From positions 31,807,830 through 31,871,829 of the forward strand of contig NC_091198.1 in assembly GCF_040958095.1 (NCBI RefSeq): 64,000 bases of DNA. The letters run 5' to 3'. The position numbers and the translations under genes are program-made. The notes beneath the pieces are model-generated. The model was not told the origin of the DNA. It worked only from the letters and a program-made list of their open reading frames with translations, and searched no databases. Source of the DNA: Procambarus clarkii (Eukaryota > Arthropoda > Malacostraca > Decapoda > Cambaridae). Shown one piece after another: positions 44,505 through 55,866 of this stretch; position 1 is the stretch's first letter, and each line of letters begins with the position of its first letter.

Positions 44505-45880
44505 TTCGATTTCAATCAAACTTTTTTGACAAGTTGTATATAAAAAGGGTTTCATCTGGTCCAAGTCTCAGCATCGTAGCATAAATAGGAAGGGAGAAAA
44601 CAAATATTGAAGTAGGTGTCAAAATTATTCCAAAATGGTCAAAAACGATTATCAAACACAAGTGTCAACTGAAATCCCCTTCAGCATTAAAACTTGTCCA
44701 TGCGTCAAAGATTGCAGGTCACCCGGGAGTATACAAAACTTACACAAAGGCCAAGTCAATATTTTATTTCCCAGGGTTATTATCACACGCTATTAAGTAC
44801 ATCAGGTCATGTGGAAACTGTCAACGACGCAAAGGTACTCCTAAAGTACAAGCCTCACTCCAGGAATTCTCAGAGATAGCCGAATTCTTGGATCGGGTGG
44901 GGGCTGATTTAATTGATTTACATAGCAGCAATTCAGGCAACAGATATGCGCTAGTTCTAGTGGACCATCTGTCAAGGTATATCACTCTAGTAGTCCTTCC
45001 CAGGAAAGACCATCAAACAGTGGCAGATGCATTTTTAGCTAGGTTTGTTACTGTGTTCGGTCCGCCTAAAGTTCTAGTATCTGACAGGGGACAGGAGTTT
45101 ATTATTACATTATTTCAGGAAGTATGTAAACTCTTAGAAACAACAACAGCATACCATCCCTAAACGAACGGCATGGTGGAACGAACTAATAGAACGGTGA
45201 AGGATATGCTTGCCATTTTAGCAGAGAATGACCCGGCCACTTGGGATGAACAGTTGCCCTTTGTTCAATTTACAATAAACACCACAGTGTATCAGTCAAT
45301 AAATACTCAACCACTCTTGCTGTTTACTGGACACTCGTGTAATTTTGCGTCAGGTCTGCTTAACAGACATACTATTAGTTATGGAGAGGATTATCCTTCA
45401 GAAATCCTCACCAAGATGAAGAATGCATGGATGATAGCAGCTGAAGCATCAAAGAAAGCAAGGACACGGTATGCCCATTATTATGATAAGCAGATACAAC
45501 CATTAAGAGTAAAGGAGGGAAGCCTAGTGATGCGGTTGAATGAGCCAGCGCCTGCCAATCAGAGTAGGAAGTTAGCAGCTAGATGGCGAGGCCCTTATAG
45601 AGTTATTAAGAAACTAGGCCCAGTAAATTTCATAATCAAGGGTGTATTTGAAGACCAGGTTGAAAGAACCATCCATATAAATAAATTGAAACTTTATGTG
45701 GCAAGAGAAGAACTGGAATTACCTTCAGTAATCCCAGTCCCCGAGAGAGTGGAGGGAATGGTTATTCCTGATGCTCAGTCAGAGGAGGATGATGACCTTC
45801 TGTCATCCTTACTTAGTAGCCAAGTTAGGCCTGGTCACCCTACGGTCACCAGAACTCGGGCGCACGTGATCACACAGTAA
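44505..45880 (+). pseudogene. Mag-like gypsy integrase
   Basis: The zinc domain is at about 44690-44830 ('AGHPGVYKTYTKAKSIFYFPG', 'CGNCQRRKG'). The core is open in 44888-45163 and 45173-45880: Asp in 'RVGADLIDLHSS', Asp in 'VLVSDRGQEFI', Glu in 'NGMVERTNRTVK'. A single TAA at about 45161 separates the two parts. A GPY/F-type C-terminus ('ARWRGPYRVIKKLG', 'HINKLKLYV') and an acidic tail follow. The stop at 45878-45880 looks natural. Downstream no env is seen. Confidence 0.85.
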
Positions 45881-46529
45881 CTGTTAAACTGTCATCTGAA
45901 TTAATGGGTAGAGACAAAGAATTGTAATGTATGTGCTTGGTCAAGAGTGACTTACCTTTACCGACCCTGGAGGAGTTATCCTCTTTAAAACCACCAGGGC
46001 AGATCCAGGTCTCCACCAGACATGAGTTATGAATGTTTCTTTTCCCAGGTCTGCTCACATTACCACACTGTCGGCCATATCCCCCCTCGACAATTGAGGC
46101 CAGCGTAGTATGTCACTGCTTTTGTCTGGCCGGAACCAGGTTTAGTTCCCGAGGGACAGGAGGGGTCATGCTACATCACCCCCCTCCATCCCTCTCCCAC
46201 CCACCCTCCTTAGTAGTACCTGCCATGGTGGGGGGCGGCAACAAGTCAAGGTCACAGCCAACGCCTCATCACTTAATGAGGTTATAGAACTGCCAACGCT
46301 AGCTGTCATCAGGAGGACGGATTCAGCATATCAGACGAGACATTAACGAGGACACCTGCCTTGCTATGAAGAACACCGGTGACCGGAAGTGAACAGCCAT
46401 GAACCGCGAAGTGAATTGGGCAACGGTTGCGGGACTACACAAGGTCTTGCCCACTCCTGAGGTTCCTGATGCGCCGAGCAACAAGATGTGAAACTTGGTA
46501 GCTACGTAAGAACAGCACGTTCCCTCTAC
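45881..46529. other. 3' non-coding part of the Mag-like element or flank
   Basis: No coding. Pyrimidine-rich 'tttcttttcccag' near 46035 resembles a splice acceptor. A purine-rich 'gagggacaggagggg' near 46150 might be a polypurine tract, but the LTR that should follow does not match the sequence at 15499-15697. Confidence 0.35.
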
Positions 46530-48015
46530 CTGGTTGGTTGATACCTGGTTGATGGGGTTCTGGGAGTTCTTCTACTCCCCAAGCCCGGCCCGAGGCCAGG
46601 CTTGACTTGTGAGAGTTTGGTCCACCAGGCTGTTGGTTGATACCTGGTTGATGGGGTTCTGGGAGTTCTTCTACTCCCCAAGCCCGGCCCGAGGCCAGGC
46701 TTGACTTGTGAGAGTTTGGTCCACCAGGCTGTTGGTTGATACCTGGTTGATGGGGTTCTGGGAGTTCTTCTACTCCCCAAGCCCGGCCCGAGGCCAGACT
46801 TGACTTGTGAGAGTTTGGTCCACCAGGCTGTTGCTTAGAGCGGCTCGCAGAACCCCCCAAAAAATCCACCACAGCCCGGTTGGTCCGGCACTCCTTGAAG
46901 GAAACAATCTAGTTTCCTCTTGAAGATGTCCACGGTTGTTCCTGTAATATTTCTGATGCTCGCTGGTAGGACGTTGAACAACCGTTGACCTCTGACGTTC
47001 ATACAGTGTTCTCTGATTGTGCCCATGGCACCTCTGTTCTTCACTGGTTCTATTCTGCATTTTCTTCCATGTCGTTCACTTCAGTACGTTGTTATTTTAC
47101 TGTGCAGATTTGGGACCTGTCCCTCCAGTATTTTCCATGTGCATATTATTTGGTATATCTCTCGTCTCCTTTCTAGTGAGTACATTTGGAGAGCTTTGAG
47201 ACGATCCCAATAATTTAGGTGCTTTATCTCGTCTATGCGTGCCGTATATGTTCTCTATATTCCCTCAATTTCAGCAATCTCTCCTGCTCTGAAAGGGGAA
47301 GTGAGTACTGAGCAGTACTCAGGACGGAACAACACAAGTGATTTGAAGAGTACAACCATTGTGATGGGATCTCTGGACTTGAAAGTTCTCGTAATCCATC
47401 CTACCATTTTTCTGGCTGTCGCAATACTTGCTTGGTTATGCTCCCTAAACGTTAGGTCATCGGACATCATTATTCCCAAATCCTTGACATGCTGTTTTCC
47501 TACTATGGGCAGATTCAATTGTGTTTTGTACCCTGTATTATGTTTAAGATCCTCATTTTTGCCGTATCTGAGTACCTGGAATATATCACCGTTAAACATC
47601 ATGTTATTTTCTGCTGCCTAATCGAAAACTTTGTTAATATCTGTTTGTAATTTATCAATATCTTCAGCAGAGTTAATTTTCATGATGATTTTTGTATCAT
47701 CTGCAATAGATGACACGAAGCTGTGACTTCTGTTTTTGTCTATATCTGATATGGGAATAAGGAACAGCAGGGGTGCAAGGACTGTACCTTGAGGTACAGA
47801 GCTTTTAACTGCGCTCGGACTCGATTTTACTTGATTGACTGTTACTCTTTGTATTCTGTTCGACAGGAAATTGAGTATCCAGCGTCCTACTTTACCAGTT
47901 ATACCCATTGACCTCATTTTGCGTGCAGTCACTCCATGGTCACATTTGTCGAATGCCTTTGCAAAATCTGTGTATACGACATCTGCATTATGTTTTTCCT
48001 CTAATGCCTGGTTGC
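46530..48015 (-). pseudogene. 5'-truncated CR1-like LINE: RT and C-terminal region
   Basis: Minus strand, from about 48015: 'FAKAFDKCDHGVTARKM' (first Asp region), 'SVPQGTVLAPLLFLIPISDI', and the catalytic region as 'IADDTKI' (usual F/YADD). Then come 'VGKQHVKDLGIMMSDDLTF' and a thumb/C-terminal region to about 46850 ('RLFNVLPASIRNITG', 'FLQGVPDQPG'). Frameshifts separate the pieces. The 3' end is a 99-bp tandem repeat. CTCTA near both ends may be a target duplication. Confidence 0.8.
46534..46832. repeat. 99-bp tandem repeat (3 copies) at the LINE end
   Basis: 'ttggttgatacctgg' starts at 46534, 46633 and 46732, period 99 bp, nearly identical copies. 99 is a multiple of three, so the LINE C-terminal frame stays open through the copies (33-residue unit with 'GRAWGVEELPEPHQPG'). 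Confidence 0.9.
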
Positions 48016-50340
48016 ATGCACTCTAGAGTGTGCATGATAAGCCAACGCGGATGCACGATTTGCATCTTGGGCCTACCGTCATGTGCATAATGGGATAACA
48101 AGGAAAGTCGTAAAGGCCTAATACGACGTAGCAGAAGAAACACCTGTATGTGGATGGGACCCAAGAGTTGGAGCCGGGACCCGAGGGTTCTGCCGCCACG
48201 CCCACCCCGCCTCAATGAACTAAGCTGTTCACTCATCAAGCAAGAATTCGTCTGGTGCCAACGTCTCGGTACTCCCAGAAGTCAGTATTTATGCAGCAGA
48301 TAGCACCTCGCCAGCAAACGTACAGCAGGCGACAACATCTTACAAGATGATAGAACTCAGGTACGGTGTACGCCAGAGTTCCCCCTGTGACCGGACAGCA
48401 AGTTAATCATCGCTGTCAACACCGACGTCATCGCCTCGCCGACGACCCGGAAGGATGGAACGGCAGCGCGGATGTACTGCGGATTGTGGACTAGATCAGT
48501 GGAAGACTCTAGTCAGGAGGGGAGTGGATCTCTTCTCACAGCAACTGACACCATCTGAAGAACATCGGTGGTGAAGAACACGACGCATCGTTACAGAACT
48601 ACAGCAAGAATACAGCAATGGGCGAGTCAACAACATCGTGGCAACGGACTGGTCGGGAATACAGACTTTATTTTTTTTTATACAATATATGTTTTTTTTT
48701 ACAGTTCAGAAAACTTGGAGTTCACCGTAACAGAGAAAATAAGTTACGAATGACAACTTTTGTGTAGACTCCGGTGAACTGCAGAACCAGTTGAAAGATG
48801 GTTTCTGTATAAATTTAACTGTTTATCATGAATAGCGTGAGTATTTTTAAAATTGATGTTTATTTGTCATCTGAGAGGATTGCTGGGCTGCTATGGCGGG
48901 TATGGTCAGCCTTGATTTTGGGTTACCATGGTAACTGTTATTGTTAAGAGTTTTTTTATACAAATTTCTCGACTGTGAGATGCATATATTTAGATAGGGT
49001 AGGAGTTTTATCGAGGCATGTGCTAGTTCTTTTATGGTCTGGGATAATAAAAGCCATGTTCGAGTTCCTCGCCTACGGTTTTTCTTAAACCGGGACATTG
49101 GGGGATATGTAACAAGAGAGCAGTACATAGTAGTACAACATGAACATCATAACAGCATGAACAAGCCACGTGGAGCATGAACAACCCACAGGCGCGGTGC
49201 CAGACAATGGAAAAAGTTAACCTCTGTACAGGTTAACCATGGGGATAGGTCAACGGTCATAGAGTCATGAGGTGGTCAAAGTTGATGCCGTCATGATAAT
49301 CTACAGGGATTAACTCCTCCACATCAAATGCAAAACGTCATGTTCAGCTGGGGAGCAGGAGATCATGGAAAGAGAACAGTAGAGTGGGTGAAGCCCAGTA
49401 GGACGGTGTGAGTGGACTCCAGGAGGGAACATCATCTCCAGGAGAACTGTGGAACAACATATGAGTAAGGACGGCTCTCTTGAACCTCATTCAATACACT
49501 TTGCCTATGGTAGGGAATATAGTTAGGGAAGTGTCTATTTAATTATCTCAAATAAAGTAATATATTGTCAAGTGTTATTAAATGTGTATTAATGGCTCTT
49601 TGTCTTAGTGATATTGGGCCTACCATCCCCTTTGCCCTAGTGACCTAGTGTCCTTAATTATCCAGTACTCCTACCCCCGTCCGTCCCTTGTTCAGGTTTT
49701 AGTATTGGGTGTGTCCCGCCTTATGCTTGTGTACTTTATAGTTCCCAAGTGGTCAGGATTATTCGAGTGACAGGCCAGGATCTTGTACCATTCAATTGTC
49801 CCCTACACCTGTCCTTGTAGGTTTATACCATCTGCAAAGCCTACGAATCTCACTCCGGTCCCCCCTGTCCGGTAAAGCAGGGTAGTGGCAACATTACTTG
49901 GTAACTCATACGAAGCCTGTGACTACGAATATTTCTATCTTTCTATCTCACTCTCCCTCACTAGTTTCTCACTCGCCCTCACTAGGTTCTTATTCTCCAT
50001 CGCCCTTACTCACTCTCGTTCTCCCCCCCTTGCTCTCGTTCTCGCTCTGCCTCACTCTTCCTCGCTATCTCTCTCTCTCTCTCCTTTGTTTACTGGTTTA
50101 CGTCCTCATATGACGGCCCGAGTGTTAATATCTTACATGATCGGTAGAGTATCCATTATTACCATAGAAGGAGCGGAGATGGCACGGTTATTTCAGTGGT
50201 AGTAGCGGGTTCCGTAGCGTAGTGGTAGTAACTCTGGCCCCAGACATCACTCGGTATCCCTACTCAAATATCTGAATATGTTAGATTCAGAGTTACTGTG
50301 ATGTGCAGTATGAGAGAATGTGCAGTGTGCACATGAGAAT
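48016..50340. other. Non-coding region with an LTR-like start and CT-rich tract
   Basis: No ORF of interest. 'gggacattgggggata' followed by TGTAACAAGAGAGC (about 49108) looks like a polypurine tract and LTR start, but no LTR end or second copy was found. 49930-50090 is CT-rich low-complexity DNA. At about 50212 'gttccgtagcgtagtggtagtaac' resembles a tRNA A box without a good B box. Confidence 0.35.
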
Positions 50341-50352
50341 GTGAATGTGCAT

Positions 50353-50403
50353 ATGAGAGGATGTGCAGTGACTGTGCGACACAGTCACTGCACATCCTCT
50401 CAT
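50353..50403. repeat. Perfect 24-bp hairpin
   Basis: Arms 50353-50376 and 50380-50403 are exact inverse copies with a 3-nt loop CGA. Preceded by imperfect 'gagaatgtgcagtg' direct repeats. Confidence 0.9.
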
Positions 50404-50427
50404 GTGTATTATATATATATATATAAA

Positions 50428-50985
50428 ACGCTGAACTGTAATGCCAATCCTGACCTTAAAAGCTTCATTGAAAATTGTACCTGAACCCATGAGCACCACA
50501 CCAGAAACAAATACCTTTTTGATATTCCAAGAGTACGACGTAATCAAACTAGAAATGCTCTACAAATCAAGGGACCCAGAATGTGGAATGACCTTCCCAA
50601 TCATGTTAAAGACTGTACCTGTCTCAACCAGTTTAAGATAAAAACTAAGCACTACCTAATTAACTCCATGTAACCTACCTTACCCCTATATTGTCAACCC
50701 ATGTCTGTTATTTTTAAACAATGCTGTTTGTCGATCAAATTGTATATTTGCTGTTTTCTGCCATATTCCCCCCTTTTTTATTTTTATATTTTCTCAACAC
50801 ATTTTATTCTTTAATCTCAATTGGTATTAAGTTTTAGTCTTTAGTGTTTATCCCGCCCGAAACGCTTTGCGTAATAGTGGCTTTAGGCATTGTATGTACT
50901 AGCTCTATCTATAAATTCATCAATATTTGTATCACCCCTTTTATGTATGTACATTACCTGAATAAACATTTGAATTTGAATTTTG
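50428..50985 (+). mobile_element. CR1/L2-like LINE 3' end fragment
   Basis: The plus strand codes for the C-terminal end of a LINE ('IPRVRRNQTRNALQIKGPRM', 'LPNHVKDC', 'QFKIKTKHYL'), then a 3' UTR with the 'cccgaaacgctttgcgtaatagtggcttta' type block at about 50849, ending 'aataaacatttgaatttgaatttt'. Strongly 5' truncated. It lies next to a Gmr1-like gag. Confidence 0.8.
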
Positions 50986-50989
50986 ATTT

Positions 50990-51590
50990 TTAATTTGGTT
51001 GCGCGTTTGAAATATTACAAGCTGGCCTTGCATTATGGCCACCCAAGAATTCTCTGGCCATTTCAGACTAGTAGCTAATTTTGTAAAGTGCAGGAAAAAT
51101 ATTTCGGGGTCTTTCTTGTTAAACTGAAGTAGTTCAAACCCTCTAGAAAAATCAATGCCACTACTTGAAGAACCTTTACTACCAGCAGATGCTGTGGCTT
51201 CGAGCTTTTTCTCTTCTAGCCTAATCTGGGCCTCAACCATCTGCTGTTTGTTTATTAACTGCTTAGTTTCCTCCTCTCTCTGCTTAGTTTCTTTTTATCT
51301 CTCGTTAGTTTCTTCTTCTTCTCCTCGGAGTCTAGCTGCCTCTAGCTCAGCTTCTCCCCTGTGTCTAGCTACCTTTAACTCAGCTTCCCTCTGTTTAGTG
51401 TGCTCTTCACACTAAAATTTCCCGAGCTCAATTTGTCTAAGCTGAAGTTCTACTTCCTGCCTTCTAATACTAGCTGCAATCTCATCCTCATCAGGTTGTG
51501 CCTCTAACACCTCATCATCTAACCTACCATCTTCTACCAGATGTAAAAGTATGGTTCTCAATAATTTATATTTAGTCATTCTTGTTGCAA
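50990..51590 (-). pseudogene. Gmr1-like Gag fragment
   Basis: The frame starts at about 51580 with 'MTKYKLLRTILLHLV', then a long Glu/Arg/Lys/Gln-rich coiled coil with two in-frame stops (near 51415 and 51298), then 'FELLQFNKKDPEIFFLHFTK' and 'SLKWPENSWVAIMQGQL', where the LINE fragment cuts it. It is homologous in layout to the Gag at 1245. It might be the 5' part of the same element whose integrase begins at 15498, with the Mag-like gypsy and its guests between, but no join can be shown. Confidence 0.7.
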
Positions 51591-51645
51591 CAAAGATGAA
51601 GTTGAATTAGGTCTAGATATCCCCATTTCTACTGTCAAAACTGTA

Positions 51646-52380
51646 TTGGTTCAAACACTCAGGTCTGATAGGAAAGAAATGACTGACTCCCAACGACCTG
51701 AAAGTAGTAGTATTAAAAGCTATGATTTGTTCAGATCTGAAACCTATATCTATGGGCAGCACAAAACGTCCAACAGACTGTGCGAGACAGTGGCTGCAAG
51801 GATCAAGTTAGGTTATCGTTACCTGTGGCAGGAGGCTACAGGAGACGGATCTCACAATCCTGAGCACTCCAGGTGCAAACTCTGTGAGCAGGAACTGCGG
51901 CATGATCTCCCACACTACATCACCGAATGCCCAGTTATTAGACCTTTTAGACCAGTTGGCATGAGGTGCCTGGAGCTTTGCAATTACTTTATTCACTCTC
52001 GTATTCTTGACGATATCCTCATATTGCACCCAAAATTTGCCAGTGCAGGCTACTAAACATATGGCCCTGAATGACTAACCATCCTGCGAGATGGGGACTT
52101 TTATTTCCACTGCTACCTTATTCACTCTTGTGTTGATGATTTCCTCAAAATGCATTCGGAGTCTGCCAGTGGAGACTGCCTATCACATACCTCTGTATGA
52201 GTAACCATCCTGTGTGATGGGGATTTTTTAACATCACGTAGTTATCTTTTTTAACACTGTACTCCACTTCATATAGTCTAGGGTAGCTGCACAAATGCAG
52301 ATGTACCTCATGTATTAATAAAAAAAAGTACAACATCTACCTCTAGCACCTTACCCATACCATACCTTACCCATACAAAT
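51646..52380 (+). pseudogene. LINE C-terminal fragment with CCHC motif and 3' UTR
   Basis: A 136-codon frame with 'ETYIYGQHKTSNRLCETVAA', 'RIKLGYRYLWQ' and the zinc-like 'CKLCEQELRHDLPHYITEC' (CX2C...HX4C), the end of an ORF2 of an RNase H-bearing LINE type. The natural-looking stop is at 52054. The 3' UTR has an imperfect internal duplication around 'accatcctg.g.gatgggga' (52079, 52203). Confidence 0.7.
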
Positions 52381-52795
52381 TAGAACCGATTTAGTTAAGG
52401 TCTCAATTTTCTCCACTGATGGATTATTCAAAATCTCTTTAACCTAACCTAACCAATTTACCACTTAATCAATAAGGCACTCAAAAAATATTATTATTAC
52501 TAAAAAAGGAACATACAAGAACAGCATGACCCCAAACATGCAAGACTCTATCGTGTAGCGTCGGCAAGTGCAGTATTGGAAAGTACCTTCAATTAAGTTC
52601 ACTAAGGATTGCACACTGACTCATACGCAGAGACAATATCTGCTTGACGTCTTCAACCAAGGACACCAGCACATTCACTTCAACAGGCACAACAACTAGA
52701 AAATGATAAAATATAAGTACTAGTCGTGTCACATAAAACAACAGGATGTCACTCATAACCCTGTACAATTAGTAAACTGCAATGGAGCTACATAC

Positions 52796-52850
<55 letters not shown>

Positions 52851-53049
52851 CCAGGATTTACATGATGATAATCTTGAACAACAGGATTGGTATAATAATG
52901 ATTCTGAACAGCAGGTCAACATTTACTTATCAGTAATAATCCCAGACAGGAACCCCATTTTTCTTTACCTCAATGTCATGTGCTTGATGTTCCACAGCAT
53001 CACTGGTAATACTAATGTAGTCAAAACTCTACGAGACCAACTGGCATTC
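52381..53049. other. Unassigned sequence with (AAT)n
   Basis: No ORF. (AAT)n at about 52796-52847. Contains 'aacctaacctaacc' near 52441. Confidence 0.5.
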
Positions 53050-53103
53050 AAATTATGTCTCGGGAAATACAAATATATAAATAAAAAGAAAACAGTTTAC
53101 TGA

Positions 53104-53190
<87 letters not shown>
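53050..53190. repeat. Dispersed repeat copy 2 followed by (TA)n
   Basis: 53050-53109 matches 6380-6442. A TA tract runs from 53107 to 53190, immediately followed by 'gtcgtacctagtagcc'. Confidence 0.75.
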
Positions 53191-53193
<3 letters not shown>

Positions 53194-53789
53194 GTACCTA
53201 GTAGCCAGAACGCACTTCTCCGCCTAAAATGCAAGGCCCAATTTGCCTAATAAGCCAAGTTTTCCTGAATTAATATATTTTCTCTAATTTGTTTCTTATG
53301 AAATGATAAAGCTACTCATTTCATTATGTATAAGCACTCGTAGCACTCGTAGCACTCGTAGATCATAAAGGGAGATTTACGTTTGTTTTTCCCACTAACC
53401 TGCCTAAACATTTACATATATTGGCAACCCCTTTTCAACCTGAGATAAATTTACGGGAAGTATCTCCACCACAGTCTTAGTACTCGGTGTTTCGCAAACA
53501 GGAGCACATCTCCCCCAGCTCTCTCTCTATCAAGACGAGCAACCAGCCTACCAGCCACCACCAGCAGCCACTCTACAAGATACTACCAGCCACTCTCACG
53601 TCCAGGGCTCACTAGTGAGTATTTAATAATTCGTTTAGAATGATTACCGAATGTATTTGCTATTTTTATTTACTATTGTGTGTAAGTGTACTTCCCTAGT
53701 TGTATTCACCTAGTTGTGCTTGAAGGGTAGTTTAACTAAATCATCGGGGGCCTAAGACAAATAGTTACCGTGTGAGTGTATTTACTATT

Positions 53790-53792
<3 letters not shown>
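53191..53792. other. Unassigned, probable dispersed repeat
   Basis: It starts 'gtcgtacctagtagccagaa' right after a TA tract, an arrangement that looks like a repetitive-element end. At 53331-53360 'gcactcgta' repeats three times. 53700-53740 resembles the LINE 3' end at 53880. No coding. Confidence 0.35.

Positions 53793-53872
<80 letters not shown>
53793..53872. repeat. (GT)n microsatellite
   Basis: About 80 bp of GT; abuts the 3' end of the minus-strand LINE fragment. Confidence 0.95.
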
Positions 53873-53875
<3 letters not shown>

Positions 53876-54365
53876 CTCACCTAATTGTGCTTGCGGGGGT
53901 TGAGCTCTGGCTCTTTGGTCCCACCTTTCAACCGTCAATCAACTGGTGTACAGATTCCTGAGCCTACTGGGCTCTATCATATCTGCATTTGAAACTGTGT
54001 ATGGAGTCAGCCTCCACCACATCACTTCCTAGTGCATTTCATTTACTAACTACTCTGACACTGAAAAAGTTCTTTCTAATGTCTCTGTGGCTCATTTGGG
54101 TACTCAGCTTCCACCTGTGTCCCCTTGTTCTCGTCCCTCCAGTGTTGAATAGTTCATCCTTGTTTACCCGGTCGATTCCCCTGAGGATTTTGTAGGTTGT
54201 GATCATGTCCCCCCTTACTCTTCTGTCTTCCAGTGTCGTAAGGTGCATTTCCCGCAGCCTTTCCTCATAACTCATGCCTCTTAGTTCTGGGACTAGTCTA
54301 GTAGCATACCTTTGGACTTTTTCCAGCTTCGTCTTGTGCTTGACAAGGTACGGGCTCCATATTCG
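53873..54365 (-). pseudogene. CR1-like LINE 3' end fragment
   Basis: The minus strand codes 'WSPYLVKHKTKLEKVQRYA', 'RLVPELRGMSYEERLREMHL', 'TTLEDRRVRGDMITTYKIL', 'GHRWKLSTQMSHRDIRKNF', the usual C-terminal end of CR1-like LINE RT proteins. It continues to 'WNALGSDVVEADSIHSFK', a stop, and a short 3' UTR up to the GT tract. 5' truncated near 54365. Confidence 0.8.
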
Positions 54366-55390
54366 TTTGCCTTTTTCGGGTAGAAGGTAGACACAGTAGT
54401 CGCTTCTGTATATATTTATTGACTGAGATAGCAAGGTATATATCTGCCTAGCCGAGGTCCTTCTACTCTGTGTCTGTGATTATAACTGCGGCTGCTGGGA
54501 GCATGCCTGATGCTCCTCTGTCTGGCATGACGTCAGAGGTCTACTCGCCTGTGATTGGTTACATTTCAACTGACAGAATTTGAGTATAACACCGCTCGGA
54601 CACGCTACCAAGTCGACGTCCCTTGTCGACAAGCTCTGGCTAGCTATATAGTTACAATGATACTGAAAGGACCTCGGTGGCATTCAATAATGGCTTACAT
54701 GTGAAATTTGCATAATAAAACATTGAAAGAAGATCAGGTGTGCGTAATACTAACAACTCGGCATATATGCACCAAAAAAAAAAAATTCATCATAATAGGT
54801 GAAAATCATGGTAACAATGCTTTGATTAAACCAGAGTATTAAGAACATGTGGATGTCTACTGATCAGATATGAACAATACAACTCAAGGCATTGCCTAAA
54901 CAAAATTATTAACATGTGTCAATGGCATGTGCTTGAAAACCATACAAAATTAAACAATTATTACATTAATAGAACAAAGTTCTGACCTAACAACCACAAT
55001 TGAATTTCAAGATAGATAATGATTTTTTTTTTCTCTTTTTTTTTTGAAATAATACAATATATTTACAAGACCAATGTACAATATATATAATGTGCAATAT
55101 ATTTACAAGCATATACAAGACCTGGATCAAGAAGACTAACATCTGCGTGATAGCAGTCAGGATTCACTGGCCTCAATGTGCTAGAACAATAATAACTCCT
55201 ATGACAAGCACTGTAAAAATACAAATGGTAGTAGACTTAACAATGGCATCTAATTTATAACCAAATAAAGTTGAGAAAAACTATACATTATATATAATGG
55301 TAATAATAAGACACATGTGGTAGAAATACTGCAAATGAGTTTTTTTTTTTTTTTTTTTTTTCAAAACAACAGAATAACTGCAGAGTGCAC
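54366..55390. other. Probable 3' non-coding region or LTR of the third gypsy element
   Basis: Minus-strand TGTAACTATATAGCTAGCC near 54655 could be an LTR start. Homopolymers at about 54775, 55022-55046 and 55340-55361 (T22). No second LTR copy is in the window, so the border is open. Confidence 0.35.
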
Positions 55391-55866
55391 TCAATTATAA
55401 ATTCTGCGGATATCTACACCTAGCTCATCCAGAGCACTATACAACTCTGGCTCTGACTGAAGGTCCGGAACAGGTGAAACTTCATGCGACAAACTATCAT
55501 CTTGAGAGATATCCTCGTTAACATCTAGCCAATGGACATGTGGTGAGTGCACGGTTGAAACGAGAGGTCTAGATCTAAGATTATAATTGCTAGTATGGGG
55601 TTGCTGAACATCAAGTGGTCTGTCAACCACAGAAGGTGGTGTCCGAGTAGGAGTATCTGTCTGGGTAAGTTCATTGTCATCTTCCTCATCAGTCTCGTCA
55701 ACAGTCATTTTAGCTAACTTCATGTGGTCTAAATGTTCATTTATATACTCTCCTGTTAACAAGTTCTTAAGTCTGTATTTGTTACCTTTAATAAGCTCGA
55801 TTACCTTATATGGACCCAAAAATTTCTTAGTTAACTTGTACATAGGACCAGACCTGTGTTGGTTAA
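55391..55866 (-). pseudogene. Third gypsy element: C-terminal end of pol
   Basis: Continues the integrase C-terminus after the piggyBac-type insertion: 'RSGPMYKLTKKFLGPYKVIE' (GPY/F module), 'YRLKNLLTGEYINEHLDHMK', then an acidic tail ('ETDEEDDNEL') ending at a stop at 55391-55393. The frame joins the main pol ORF exactly when the insert and one TTAA are removed. Confidence 0.85.

Noticed and set aside
45881..49100. Envelope gene of the Mag-like gypsy element
   Set aside because: No ORF, signal peptide or transmembrane segment found.
49108..49900. Possible 3' LTR of the Mag-like gypsy element after a purine tract
   Set aside because: It does not match the probable 5' LTR at 15499-15697 and has no clear end.
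50205..50275. tRNA-like sequence
   Set aside because: A good A-box-like stretch only; no cloverleaf or B box could be drawn.
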